35,623 nucleotides of DNA, from positions 1 to 35,623 of the forward strand of contig QNCH01000001.1 in NCBI GenBank assembly GCA_003645745.1. Direction: 5' to 3'. Shown here one piece after another: positions 15,001-30,000 of this stretch. The DNA comes from Candidatus Omnitrophota bacterium (GTDB lineage Bacteria > Omnitrophota > Gorgyraeia > B26-G9). How positions within the stretch are numbered: position 1 is the first letter of the stretch; every line of letters begins with the position of its first letter. The notes below the pieces were generated by a model that made no database searches, had not been told where the DNA came from, and was given only the letters and a program-made list of their open reading frames with translations. Both the position numbers and the translations under genes were made by a program.

Positions 15001-18000
15001 CTGCTCATAACCAGGCTTATCTGCTTTCCGGCCAGGGCGAAGTTGCAGGAGAGGTTTATTTTACCCCTAATCGTACAATTGTAGATACCGGTTATGATAC
15101 ATTAACTACAAATATTGGCCTTTATCCTGGAAACAGCCTGATGCAAAATAGCGCTGGTACTTTTGATGTATATTTTGACCCTACGCAAGGCACAATCATT
15201 AACGCGCAGGATTCTAATGTAGGCTTTAATTCGGTTATTCCGGCAAACGCAAATTTCTTTACCGGAGATGCTGGTATAAACGCAACTACAATTAATTTAC
15301 ACGGCAATACAGATATTATAGATACAGGAGTAGAAGAGATTTCTACTTCATCTGGACAGGGAGGCTCAGGCGGCCAAGCAGGGACTGCGTATTTACAGGA
15401 AAATAACGGCAGTGTCTGGGTGCATGCAGGTGAGAATGCGTCTCTTACAGTAAATTATAATCTGCAAAACCAGGCAGTATTTAATCATGGCCAGAAATTT
15501 ATGATTGATGGCAATTATCCGGTTACGATAAATAATGTTAATACACATTCAGGCCTGGTTACAGGAATAGAAGGCGGGATTCAGCCTTCCATTGACGCGA
15601 TATTTGAAACTGAAAGTTTAGGCTTTGTACAATCCGTTAATTACGAAGGAGTAATTGGTTTGCATTCAATGTCAGTGCCTGCAAATGACGCAGTAATATT
15701 AGACAACAGCCTGCTCGGTACATCATTGCCTGAGCTTGGCATAGGTGTTAGCGGCCAACAACTTAAAATAAATAATATTAACGCGGACGGCAGGGTAGTT
15801 GGGCTGGGCATTGATTCGAGTTTAGGCGTAAACGCGCAAAGCCAGATAGGTTTTAGGGACAATTATTCAGAGCAGACAATAAGTTTAAGCAGTGATTTGT
15901 CACCGGGGCAGGAAGTTCATATAGGCTTAGGCTTAAATGGTGGTTATGTATTAACCAAAGATTTAGAGATTGACCCGTTTGCTGGAGGCGGCAGAATAAA
16001 CGCTGGATCTGCTGTTTCTGATTTAACCATTGGCGCTGATGGGAGTGTGACAAGTTTAGAATTTTCCAATATGGGTGTAAGCGTTGATCTGTTTAAAGGA
16101 GAATCTTTTGGCATAGGCCAGAATATTTATGATTACAGCCAGAACGATAATTATTCATCAGGTACTTCTACAGGCGCGGGCAATGATGTTTGGGTAAACA
16201 AAGATTTAAGTAATAATTTTAGTTTGCAAAACGGCAGAATAAACATTTCAGAAAACAAAGGCGTAACATTTAACAGCGGAGATAGCGTAAGATTCTCCGG
16301 TTTATCTGATCAGGACGTGATTACAATTCATAATGGAGATGCGATTGAGTTTAAGGGCAATACGTTTGGCTTACACTTAACCAATGCCCTTCCATACACA
16401 GAAGACATTAATCAGCAGATTACCCTGATAACTAATCAGGGCAAAACAAGGACTGATTTATCAGCTACAGAAGTAATCGGCGCTGACGGTAAAGTTCAAG
16501 CGTACTATGGATTTGAAGGTTTTAGCAGTCAGGACGCTGGAGATGAAGTAAGGTTAGGCGAAATTGCGTATCAGGTAACCAATGTTGGCGGCAAATATAA
16601 ATTAACTACTGCCCTTGAAACTGAAAATTTGCAGCAGCAATACACCTATAATAATAAAGAGTATTCTCTTGGATTAGAAAAGGGCAATATTTTATTTACC
16701 CCTGATCTTATGGGCAGGCTTGTGTCAGCAGAAGAAGTAAATATGGGCAATGGCTCTAAGCTAAAAGAGCTTTCAATTAATCCTGGGGCAATAAATAAAG
16801 AAGGAGTAATTACACAGGCAGGCATAAACACAGCGACTGTGTATTTATCTTCTGCTGACGGTCTTGATATTGCAGAGGATTTGGTAATTAATTCAGATAA
16901 AATGATGTCCAGCGCTCAAACAACGAATAATTTCTTAGAAGTTTCTAAAGATCCTGAAAACATGACTTATCTTGACCGCGATAATCAGATAATGCACGGT
17001 ATTGTGCATTTGCAATCAGACGCATCAGGCCAGGTTGGAGTTCATTATGTTTATGGTCAGCAGTTTGAGATTAGTAATGCAGACACAGTAAGAGACAGTG
17101 TTTTAATTAATGGAGTTGCCGCAGGCAACGGAGAGTGGATGGTATTAAACAATACAGCTGTGTTAATTAGTGAAACTGGCCAAATGTGGGATCTTGACGT
17201 TCTAAACGGCCAGGGCCAAAACGCGAGCGCTCTGGTAAATATAGATACACATATGGAACAGGGAGAAAAAGCAAATCAATATACTATTTATGGGCATACA
17301 GCTAAATACGAGTTTACGCAGGAAAACATTGGGTACACAGTTTTAAAGAACGGGCAGGAATTTAAGGTACAGGAAATTGACGGCGAGATAGGGTTAGGGC
17401 TGGATAATCTTAGTGTAACCAATCCTGAAGACAATAAAGTTTATTTGCACACTGATTATATTTCAAATGCAGAACTGATTAAAGGCGGGTTAAATCTTTA
17501 TGACATTGACAACAGGCTGAACACACAGATTGCTTTTAGGGGACAGGATAGTGCAGGCCCGTCCAATGGTGTGCTTAATTATGTATACACCTCTGGAATG
17601 GACGCAAATAAAGATTTTTATATACAGCAGAAAACATATCAATTTTCTAAAGATCATAAATACACTGGTTTTAATCTAAATACAAGCACATATTTTAATG
17701 ATCAGAGTCTGCAGGTAAGGACAGAAAATCAAACTGGCGCGTATAGTTTACGAAAGATTGACGCAAACGGCAGAGTAACAGAGTATAGTTTTTCCACGCA
17801 AAAGACACAAACAGATATCTCTAAAGAAATTAATGATTTAGGCATTCATGGCGTAAGCATAAATGATCAGGACAAGTTCAGAGTAGTCAGCTTAGGTTCT
17901 GAGGCAGTTACGTGGCTGCAAGGCAAAGAACTTGGGATTAAAGCAGACGGCATATTTGGGGCAAACACACAAACCTCGGTGTCTAATTATCTTAATCCTG

Positions 18001-21000
18001 AACTGGGCAGAAACACACGTGAGCATAATCTTGGAGTTATTGGTTATTACAGCGGATTCCTAAATTCTGAGAACACTGGTTTACTTTTAGGCGGCATAAA
18101 TACGCTTCAAACACAGCAGGCAATAGAGCAAAGTAAAGATGCTCTTACCGGCAATTGGGTGCAGGGGGAAAATGGCGGCAAAATTTATACTGGTGATATT
18201 ATGCTTGGCGGTTTATCTGTTGAAAATGTTACGGTTGAATTTAATTCTGATGAAAAGATTGAAAAGATTAAGCTTAATGAAGAAAATAGCGGCAAAGTAT
18301 ATCTTATGCCGGGAGAAAAGGGCAATGTAGGTATAGATAAGCAAGCATATGAATTTAGCGCTGGAGCAGAAGGAGCACAGGAGAAAATTTATCTTGGGCA
18401 AATGGATGAAAAATTCAATGTAACCTTGTCTGCTGATTTAGCAGTTAAAGATTTTGAAAATGATTTTATCATTATGGCTGATTATCAGGGAGTGCAGGCA
18501 GAGTTAACTTTAGGCGCAAACGGGCTAACCCTAATAAATGGCGTGTATCAAGCTAATCAGAAAGTTTATCTGCATACAATCCCAGACGGCGGCGGCAGTA
18601 CCAGCCCAACTACTAATATTACAAATGTTAATATTCGAGATTATAATTCGCCTGACACATATTTAATCAGCGGCATAGTTGAAGTTAGAGGCGGGCAGGA
18701 ACTTATTTTTACCGAGGGTGCGAGTTTAAGTGTTTGGCAGGAACCAGGTTCTACGTTTACATATAATGGCCAAACCTGGGTGCAAGGCTCCTGGGATGTT
18801 GGCGCGAATGGCCAGTTAGAGGCGCGTAAAGATGAGTCTTATGTTCAGTTATTTAAAGAAGGCGGGCTTGATTGCAGAGTATCAGGCATTGGAAGGCCTG
18901 ATCATGGGATTACCTGGAAAGAGATTACCGGAGATACCAGTATTGACTCAAAAGTAAGTCTTGCTTCAGTTGATCCTACATCTATATTTTATGGAGGTAC
19001 ATTAGGCATAGAAAGCGGCTCTTTAGTAGCTAGGAACGCGCCTTATCTGCGTGTAAGCACAGATGAGATGGGTAATAAAGTTATGTTTGCTGGGCACACA
19101 GATGAAAATGGCTTAAGGCATGATATGCGGTATAGTTCTTCTTATAGCCATCCTTCAGAAACAGATTCTTCTATAGACCCTTATTTCGCAAGGATGGATG
19201 CCATACATCCTGAGGACGCGATTAATTTTACAGTGTCTAATTTAGCAGCCAATAATGAATCTGCCTGGCGTGTGTTCAGCGCGCAAGTAGAGATTAGTGA
19301 CGCGTCTTTTGCGGAATTTTTGGCTGATATTGACGCGGGAATTGCATCAGGGGCAATCAGCGAAAACCCGACATTTAATTTTTCTGTAGAAAGTACAGAC
19401 GGCAAAATCGCGAGTGTAACAAGCACCTGGGAATTAAAAAATGGCAGAGAATATGTTCCTGTTTATGAGCAGGAGTATGACGGCAATCCAATAGCTTTGG
19501 GCCAGACATTTGATGTAATCTTCAATCAGGGAACAGACAAAGAAATAACCAGGAGTTATGTTGTAGAAGAGTTTGGCAGCGAGCTGAGGTTTATGTCTGC
19601 GAGCCGGGTTACAGAAAATAAACAAGCAGTTATTTTAAACCAAACTCGTGAGATTGATTTAGCACAAGGCCCGGTTTATGAACTCTATAATTTGCAAAAC
19701 AATGTTTTCAGCTTAAGAGGCACAAAAGAAGTAAACGGGCATACTGGAGTTGGTTTTATTGGTGATAATGAAGAATTTTTATTGCTTAACGGCAATAAAG
19801 TTTCTAAAACAGAAAATACCTATTTTGTTAATCAAGGCATAGGTTACAGCATAACTGACTTAGGCACAGGCCTTGACAACGCGTATATTTCTTCAGGTGT
19901 TGGAGGAGCAGGTGGAGAGTCTAAAGAAAATAAGATCAGGATTTTTGATAGAAACGGCGAAGTTTATATTGCCAAGGATTGTTTGTTTACCATCCAGAAT
20001 AACCAGTGGATGGTTACCGGCTCAGATTCTTTAGAAAATATTGGAGATACAAAGATAAAAGTAATTAATGCTAATGGAGACGACCAGTTTCTCAGGGGCG
20101 GTGTATATGCAAGAATTAGTGAAGGCAAACTCAATACTTATGTTTCAGGAGGAGTTGTAGATTATAATGATAAATGGTCTCGTTATGGCAAGAATGTTTT
20201 AGAACTTCCAGGCCGCGGAATTAAAGCAGTGTTTGACGAAACAGACGGTGTTTGGAGCGCTCTTGGCAAAACTGTAAGTATTGGCTTAATTGGCGGCGCA
20301 GCAGTTACCGCTTCAGTATTTGGCGCAGTAGAAATGGGCTCTTTAATTCCAGGAGCAATTAAGAGTGTTGAGGGTGGATTTATCAGCAAAAGCGCGCTTG
20401 GTTTAACCGGGCTTGAAAGCGGTTCAATTAGTTATGGTTTAGCAGTAGGCGCGATAAAATTAGCAGGAAGTGTAGCTGTCGGGTCAGCAGGTATGGCTGG
20501 GATAGAAGCAGTTAGGGGCGGTTCATCTGAAGAGATTAAAGAAGCAGCATTTGAAGGCGCGAAAATGGGCGCTTATTATTGGGGACTGTCAGGAGCTTTG
20601 GGCCTTGTTTCACACGCTTCTAAATTAGAGCTTAGCGCGGAAGCCGGAGAGTTGTTTACTGGTAATGTGTTTCAACGCGCGGGACAGCGCTTAGCTGCTT
20701 ATGTTGGGCGCGGCCAGAGTACTCAAAAATTGGCTAATGTGTTAGGCAAAGGAGCTACGCGTGCAACTTACGCTGGACGTATGGCAGCAGATACAGCTTT
20801 AGGAGTAGCAGAAACCAGCCTTGGTGTTGGCCGGATATCTATACCTTTCCATGCAGGGGCAAAAGTAGTTGAAGCATTAATAGAGACTACTCCAATAGAA
20901 GATCATATCTGGGGAGTAGAAAAGCTTGCTGAATTTGGGCAGGGTAATATTGAAGACGCGATTTTACAGGGTTTTGTTTTTGGCGCAGTGCTTGGACTTC

Positions 21001-24000
21001 CGCCTTTGAGATGGGCTACCGGAGCAGCAGCTGGGCTGGGCAGGAAAATGTTAAGTAAACCTGGAGAGATTTTGTATGCAACCCCTCTTGGCTCTACTGT
21101 TGGCAGAGCAGCGGCAAAATTAGTTAATGACCCAGTGCTTAAAGCAGCAAGTATGGGCGGAGTATTTAGCGCGATTTCTTCAGGCTCAGAGATTTATCAG
21201 ATTCTTAATGATGATTCCCGTGATTTATTCAGCAAAGAATCACTTGAAGATATTGCTATCTCAGGAGCGGTTGGCTTTGGTATGGGTGTTGCTTGGTCTT
21301 TAGGCAGCAGTGCTGCTCAAGGCATTGGTAATTTAGCTAAATCAAGTTTGTTAAAGCGAACTGCTAATGCAGGGGTAAAAGCGGTTACGTCTGCAAAGAA
21401 TACTTTTTCTATGCTTGCTCGTGAAGGTTATGTAGAAAATACATTTTCTGGAATGCTGCAAACCTGCGGTGTTGATCCTTATACAGCAGAGATATTAGCT
21501 GAACTTTTGCCTGAAAAAGGCGGCGGGGCATCTGCTAAGGCGTTTGCATATACAAATATGGGTTCAGTAATTAGTTATTCTGAGGATAGCCAAGGCTTAG
21601 GAAATAAGATTAATTTAAGCTCGTTAAATACAGAAGAAGACAGCAGAATAGAAGCAAACTTAACTAGATTAGAGGCAAAGTATAATTTAGAAGATGGAAC
21701 ATTAACTAACCGATTAAATTCAGGCAGTTTAACTGCAACTGGTGTGATGAGTACAATTAATGAAAGCGGCAGTTCAGGTATAAGCGTATCAGAGGTATGC
21801 TCAGAGGTTGGCATTAGCGTTGGCATGGTTCAGGAAAGCCTGAGTTTGGATGCAGCGCAAATGGAGAATGAGTTTGGCATAAGTATTGAAAAAGGCAATG
21901 CTTTTGAAGGCACAACATTATCAGAGCTTTCTATACTTGGCGGCACTCCTGAGCATTGGGAAAATCAAGTAAGTTTAGAAGAAGCTAAAAAGCTGGGCAT
22001 AGATATTTCAGAATTTCAATCACCGGGAATAAGTGATACAGATACTATAATCAGTATAGAAGCGAAATTAGGCAAAGATTCTGAGTCTGCGCAAAAATTA
22101 CGCAGCCGGATTGGAGATATCAGCATAGCAGAGTATGCTAAAGTTAAAGGAGTTAGTCTTGAAAGTTTAGCAGAAAAGAGCAATTGTGAGCTTAAAGCCT
22201 CATTAGTTAGCGGGGATTCCGCAATGAGTGAATTTGCCAGAGCAAAAGGTTTAAGTATTAATGCGGAGTTTTTGGCGCAATATGATTTAAATCTAGGATC
22301 TATACAAGGCAGATTAGAAGGCAAAACAATTGAAGATAAATTAAGCGAAACAATAGACGCGGAATTAGCGGAAGTTAAAAAGGATTTAAAATTCAACGCG
22401 GAGCAATTAGCGAGCTTGCCTGCAAAGGGAGAGACAAGGACAAAAGAGAGATTAGGTTTAGAGCAGACAAAACTAATAAGCGCTAAACAACAATTAGAAA
22501 CCTTGCGGGAAAACATAGGGCAAATAGAAACAACAAATGAGCTTAGTGCAATTTCAGAAAAACTTGGAATAGAAACTGGCCAGTTATTAGATAAGGTTGG
22601 GATTAAAGTCAGTGATTTATGGAAGATTAATGGAAAGGATAAAGAACAATTTGCAAAAGATGAGAATGTGAAAATAGCTCCTAAGTACGCGCTTGATCAG
22701 GAGCAATTAATGGGTGAGGGTGAGAATGTAAACGCTTTAATTGAAAGCTTGATTGCCGGCAATCAAGCGATAAGTTTGGTTGTTAAAGATGATGCAGGGA
22801 ATCTTGTTTTAGAATTTAATCAGGCAAGCAAGATTGAAGTAAAAGCATTTGACAAAAAGACTGGTATTATTCATATAGCAGTGGATAGTTCAGGGATAAA
22901 ACAGGAATTTGATCTTACAATTGATCAAGATGGCGGGCTTTTAAAAGTTGAAAGCGGCAAAATTTCAATTAACAGCGAGGTATTTGAACTTGAATCTGCG
23001 GAAGATGATGATGGCAATATTATCTGGAAAATCAAAGAAGATATTGGCAATAAGGCGCAGCAGAAAATGGCAAGAAGAATGAACACGATTTTAGATAAAT
23101 TTGCGCAGTCTAGAGGTTATGAGCTGAGTGTGCGCAATGATGTAAACCAGTTGGAATCAGTCTTAAAATTAGCTTTTGACCCTGAAACATTCTGGGAAAT
23201 ACCTGCAGGCACAGGAAAAACCAAAGCTATTTTTACAGTAGCTGCAGCATTTACTGCTGAGTTTACAGGCAGAAAAATAGTAAATGTTTTGCATAATAAG
23301 CCCTTACTTAAAGATGCAGTACAGGATGATTTTAAAGGAAACGGAGAATTAGGAGAAAGAGGCGAATTTTTCCAAAGCCTTGCTGTAGTTTCTCAAGCTG
23401 ATTTTGCTGATCTTGTGGGGCAGGATAATGTTGATGCTTTGATTGAAGATTTAATAGATCAGGGCTATATTGATGCTGAATTAAATATTTTGCCCGCGTT
23501 CAGGCAGACAAATGAGAAAGATTTTAGTTTAGTATGTCAGGATAAAGGTTATGCAATGCAGAGCGCGCAAATATATACGGTTTTAGAAACAGCAAGCAAA
23601 GGCATAACTTCATTGCAATTTACGCAGGAAGATTTAAAGATTTTAGAAAAGGGCGGAGATAACGCAGAAAAGCTGATTCAAAGAATTAATGATGCTGATG
23701 TTATTTACATAGAGTCTGATGCCTGGGGATTTCTTGCACTTGAAGCGCAGCAGGCAAATAAATTTAATTGGGGCGAGAAAAAATGGGTTAAGCAGGCACA
23801 TAACGCGATTTTTGGAGACAGTAAGGTAATCCATGACGAAGTTGATACAATGTTCGGCAAGAATCGTTTTCAGCAGGGACAAGATGCGCGCATATTAACA
23901 GACACAGAAATAGACGCGATTTTATTTGTGCACAAAGCAATGCAGGGAATAGTTAAGCAGGGAATGGTTGAATCTAAACAAGACTTTGATAATCCTGTAG

Positions 24001-27000
24001 AGCGGGTTAAAGCAGAAAGAGGGTTATTAGAATTTAGTGTGCAGCATCGGGACACTTTTGAAGATAGTACAATGTCTTATGAAGAGTATAAAAGCTTAGC
24101 AGACCCGTATAATTATAATGTTAAAGGCGTAGCTTATAATAAAAAAGCTAAAGAGGCTTTAGTTGAGTATATTAATGAAAACGGTATAACTACTGAATCT
24201 GGGGATAAACACGAGTTTGAAGTAAAGTATGACAACGGAGATATTGTGCTGGTTAATGAGAATGGGACAAACGAGAAAATATTAACTACAGTTAAAGCTT
24301 CTTTATCCGGCAGAGTAAAAGTTCTGCGCCAGTATGAAGGCGGGGCAATGGGTTATGATGATGCGAGCGGCTTAATGAAACCTTTTGCCAATAAAAACTT
24401 AGCGCCTGATTTACAGATTAGCGACCCTTATCTTGCCGGCCATACAGAAGTTGTGGGCAAGGATTTAATGTCAGAGGAATTAAAAACCAAAGGACAGCAA
24501 GTAGAGCCTCTGCTCAGGAAAATGCGTCTTTCAGGCCGTGCATTAATTACCACCATGGCCAGGGCAATGAGAATGGCCAGGAAAGTTGGCGCAGATATAA
24601 GCGGATTTTCCGGCACCATTGCTCCTGTTTCGCAGTTATCCAGCGCGTTTTACGGCATAAACACAGTTTTAAATAATGCTGAAAATAAAGGTATGCGTTT
24701 ATTTGATTCTGAAAATAAATTAGAGAGAACAGATACTGAATCAGAAGCTTTGCAAAGCATAGATTTAGAGAACGGCAAAGTTCATGTGTGCTTAACAGGC
24801 TTAAAAGGAATAGATGAACAGGTTATTACAACCGAAATGCTGGAAATGTATCAAAGAGAAGGCTATACAGTAATATTTAAAGATCAGCAAACAGGCTGGC
24901 TTGTGTATAGGACAGATAAACTTGAAGCTGGAGAGCTAAGTGGTTTAGTTACCGCAGAACTCCAGGAAAACACAGAATTTAAAGAAAAGAAATTAACTGC
25001 TGAGCAAGTAAACCAGGCTTGCGCGTTAATTGTAAATAAAGTTAACAATGATACAGAGATTAATTTAGAAGTAGTGTCTAATTTGCATAACGCGAAAATT
25101 AAAGCAGAGCTTATTACAGAGATAGAAACAGAATTGAAGATAACTTCAGAGCAGGCACAAGCTTTGGTTGATACAGCTTTAAATTCAGCGAACAATTTAT
25201 TAGTTGAACAAAGGGACACAAATCAGATTGAAGGATATTTAGAGAAAGAAAGAACAGCTGAAGAAAAAGTTATGTTTTTCTATAATCTTAGCGCTTGCCG
25301 CGGCACAGACGTTAGTTTTGCTGACCGTTCAATTAAAGGAGTAATGGATAAAGTTGAAGGCGAAGTTGATGTTCATGCTTTTTTTGACCCATTAAGTGTT
25401 GATTTTGATGTGGAACAATTATTAAAAAGGGACCGCGGCTTGAAATTGCAGAATCCAGCCAACAATGGTAAATGGGAATTTGTGTTTAATGAGACAAATT
25501 CAGAAAACAGCGGATTTGTTTTTGAGAATCAAAAAGATCCTGAGAAAAATTATACACCTGTTTATAACGCGTTAACCGTGCATTATGTGGGCAAAGTCAG
25601 TGATGACGCGCAAACAGTTGATCAGAGAACCGCGAAATATATTTTGGAACAATATGTTAGCCCTGAGCAGGCGCAAGCAGTAATGGCAGGATTAGGAAAT
25701 GCTCAGGTTGAAGTAAGCGCGTTTACTCAAAAATTAAAGGACAATGGAATCAGCGAAGAGACAATTGCAAAGGTTACTGATTTTATCAAAATAAGTTATG
25801 TTTTTGCGCAAAACGGTATTTCCGAGCAAAAGGATATGATGTATAAAGGGTTGTCAGACATCTATGACACACTTACCGGCGAATTTATCGACAGTTTAAT
25901 TGAAACAGCACATAATCCAATAGAAATGAAAAAGATACAGGAAATGCAAAAAGATTTTTATGAATCTTTTGGTTCAGACACAAACATTAAATTAATTGAA
26001 AGCGCGCCAAGCGCTGTGGACGCGTTACAAACAAAATTAAATAATATTATTGATTTTTTTGAGTCCAGAAAAAATAAGGGCAATGACCCAGTATTTAGCG
26101 TATTATCGAAAACAAACAAGCAAAAGATTCAGGCATTTATTGATGCGCGCCCAAAGTTAAATTTAACTGGCAAAATTGATCATAGAGCTGTTCCTATAGG
26201 TATGGCAGATAGTTTAGCGCAGGCAGTTGATTCAACCAATAAATTAATTAAAGTATCTGATTTGCCGACAATAGTTTCAATGAGCGGTAAAGCGCACACT
26301 ACAATTACCGCGCAGTCTTATGAATCCAGAGAAGATAGTATGCAAAATTTTACAGACTCTGAAAAGAAAGAGTTTAAACAGGGACTTGAACAAAGAGGCC
26401 TTTTAGACGGCAATACTTTGAGCGCTTCAGGTGTAGTTGCGATGAATGCATTGGAAACTCTGGAAAAAGCGGATGATAAAGTTAAAACTGAGTTAATGAA
26501 GCTCGCGGAATCCAGAGGCAAAGACCTGAGGAATTCAATTGCAATGCTGCTTTGGTTTTTATTGGATGAAGATTTGTTTTCAGTAAATGAGCTATCGTCT
26601 GCAACAATGGATAAACTAATTCATATAATCGCAGTGATCCAGTCTTTTGGAAAAGCGGTTAATCGGAACGCGCTGATTGGCAAAATAAAAAATATTCAGC
26701 ATACAGATGATCCTCTTGCTCTGCCAAAAGCAGTATTAGCAGAGCTTGAGAAAGATATAGGGCAATACAAAGATTTATCTAAGAAGATTACTTCTGAGGT
26801 ATCTTCTATTGCTCAGGAAGACAGGCTCAACACTGCAAAAGCAATAGTTTTAGAATCATCTTTTGATCATGCAACAAAAGTAAAGATTATTACCAATTTA
26901 GAAGGGATTCAGAATATAGATGATCCTTTTGCTTTAGGCAAAGCAGTGTTTGGCGCGATTGAATCCAAAGGCAGCATTGGGAAACTATCATTATATGAAG

Positions 27001-30000
27001 CATTATCTACTCAAATTGCAGTTCTGGATTTAGTTGCTAATGATCTTAAAGATACAAAATTAAAGATAGCGTATTTAGAACAGGCAATTGCCAAAGATCA
27101 GAGTAACCTAAATCTGAGCAATGGCCTTAAAAAACTGCCATTAATGTTGAGTTTAGGCCTTAAAGCAAACCAATTACAAGGCTCTGGATTAAAACAAATT
27201 CTTAAGAAACTAAAAGAAACTTTAACAATGTCTGGGATGCCGATTAATACAGGCTTAAAAGAGAAATTAGAGAATTTAAAGCAGGTTTATGCAAAATTTG
27301 AATTAAGTATTCCAGAGTTAAAAGAAATAGCAGATAATTCAGGCATAGATCAGTTAAAAGAAAATCCTTTAAGTTTAGGTTTATTATTTAATCCTGAGCT
27401 TGAGCAAACTCAAGTTACTAATGCGGAAAAATTAAGTGTTGTGTTAGAATTTTTAAGCGAACACTCAGCTGAACTTGCAGATGAGTTTGGCAAGCTGAGC
27501 TTAACAAATGTAACTGATTTTGGCAGTTTATCAAAGGATCAGCAGGAAACTATACTTAGTTATTTTGCAAAAGCAGGCCATGATTTAAAACCTGAAGAGT
27601 TTTCTAATTTACGGAGTATGCAGTCTATGCTGGGGAATGTCGGCGGATTTGGCATAGCTTCAATGCTGCAAGGGCTAATGGACAAGGTTTCAGATGATAA
27701 ATTTGCTGGGCAGGCCTCTGGTGCAGAGGCTGCAAGCTTGAGCGTAGAAGCTGAGGAGCAGAAAATTACTTTAGTGAACTGGTTTGCCGGCACAGATGTT
27801 AGTATTGGAGAATATTATGTAGCTGCAGCAGAGAGTAAAATAAAAGAAGCTCAGAAACCTGAGAATACGGAAAATAAAGCAGATTTAATTAGAAATGCAG
27901 TTGGTAATTTTAATAAAGTTATTGATAATCTTGAGAGTAGCGCAGCAGAAAGAATTAGCGCGTGTTTGGGGTTAGCAAGTATTTATACTGATCAGAATTT
28001 GGGTTATCTAACCCCTGGTAATTTAACGCATATAGACGGCTTGCTTGATGGAAAAACTAATAATGTAAACTCTTTGCTTAAAAACAAAGAACTTTCCGCC
28101 AAGCAAAAGAAGCAGTTTTTAAATCAATTAGCCCAGACAGAGCTTAGATTAAGTGATGCTTATCTGGGGCTTAAAACTCCTATGCCGATAAATTCTGTTA
28201 CCTATGGCATAAAAGCATTAAATAATATTAAAAAATTGCCTGAAGATGCAAGAGAAGATTTTGATTTTGATTCTGCGGCTTCTACACTTGCGCAAAGAGC
28301 GCTTAAAATTGAAGACAAAGGCTCTGCGATTATGTTCTTAAAACAAATCAGCGGGTTTGTTCCTGATCATGGCACAGTGCATTATTGTTTAGGCACAGTT
28401 CATCTAGAGCAGAAAAATCTGACTAAAGCAGAGCAAAGTTTTAAGCAGGCAATAGCTAAAATGCCAGATACAGATAAATTAAGAAATAACGCGTATTTGA
28501 GCTTAGCTGAAATTTACCTGGAACAGGAAGAAGCAGAAAAAGCAGAGCAAATTCTTGTGCAGGGTATGGAGAATTTTGTTGCGCCGAACGTTAAGCTTAG
28601 CGCAGCAAAAAGAAATCAGGCCATAGATGCTTATTTTGTTCCGGCATTTAATATGGCAAAAGATAAATTAGGCAATCTCAACCTTTGCGCTGAAATTCTG
28701 CAAAAGCGTCATTCTAAATCTAATATCCCGCTGGTGTCTTTATCAGACAGAGTCAAGGCAGCAGCGTATGCAGCAGCAGTAAAGATTGAACAGGGAAAAG
28801 CATTTAGCGCAGATGATTTTGCACGTGCTTATGGAATCAAAGATGTTGAACTGATTAATAAGTTTGGTGGGGCAGTAGGTAATTTGCGTGCAGCTAAAGG
28901 AGCATATAATGCAGACAAGTATGCAACTGCTGCAATTAATATTATTGCAGAGTTGGTAGGAACAATAAATACTCCATTAGAAAAAGCAGAAGTTATTGAT
29001 TCTCAAACAGTATTATCTGCTGATCCGAAATTTCAGTCCGCAGTTGATACTTTGTTAGCAAGCTTTAATGATTTAGCGCTTACAGAACAAGAACAAGTTG
29101 CGGCAAATAAATCTTTAGAGTCTTTCCGCAAAGGAGAGGTTGAACAGGCATTTAATATTTTGCACACAGGCTTAACCGTAAATAGTTCTAAAGATTATAG
29201 AATGTTGGTTGTTGGTTTTGCGATTGTGAACAAATTAGAAAGCGGAGCTGGTTTGGATAAAATAAGTAATTTAGTAACTAATTATGCGATGAATGCTGAA
29301 CCGAAAAGTAAATTACTGAATTTTGCGAATAGATTGATTAGTAATAAAGACAGCTATTCAGAATCAAATTATTTGATCAGTGTGTGTTCTCAGACAAAAG
29401 CTTTGTTTGAAAAAGACGTAGAATTAAGTTCGAATGTTGCTGGCTTTACTGAAACAAACGATATGTATAAAATGCAGGTTGGCAAAGATGTGTCTGAACA
29501 AGCAACTGTTGCGCAGGAATTAGCTGGTTTAGGTATTGTTTTGGGACAGGGCAAAGATTCAAAATATGTTACTATAAATGATTTTCTTAACGACAATGGA
29601 ATTACTGAAGCTAATTCAGCAATTAAAATTACTGCTGGGAATATAACCTATTTTGCGCGAACAGAAGGATTGGGAAATACTCCTGAATTAAGTATGCTGA
29701 TAAAAGTAAACAAAGGCAAAGTAGAAACAGTTGAAATTTATACTGCAGGAGTTTTCTCAAGACAGGTTCAAAAACAAGAAGATAAAGACAATTATTTATC
29801 AGCAATGCAGAGCCAGCCTGATCTGAAGAGGTTTGTGGTTGCCGCAGACGGACAGGTTGTTCAGGAACAGATTAGAGTTGACTCGCAGACTCAAGGTACA
29901 AAACAAAGCATGGGTTTTGATTCATTACGTAACCAGGTACTTGAAGCAGTCAGCGGGACTTTTAGAGAAAATAATGCTGGTAAGATTAACACTTTGCCCG

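Noticed and set aside
22016..22516. 166-residue minus-strand frame, and a 133-residue one at 12692-13093
   Set aside because: Both mirror biased plus-strand codon use (Leu/Ser- or Pro/Ala-rich) inside the giant gene and have no recognisable motif.
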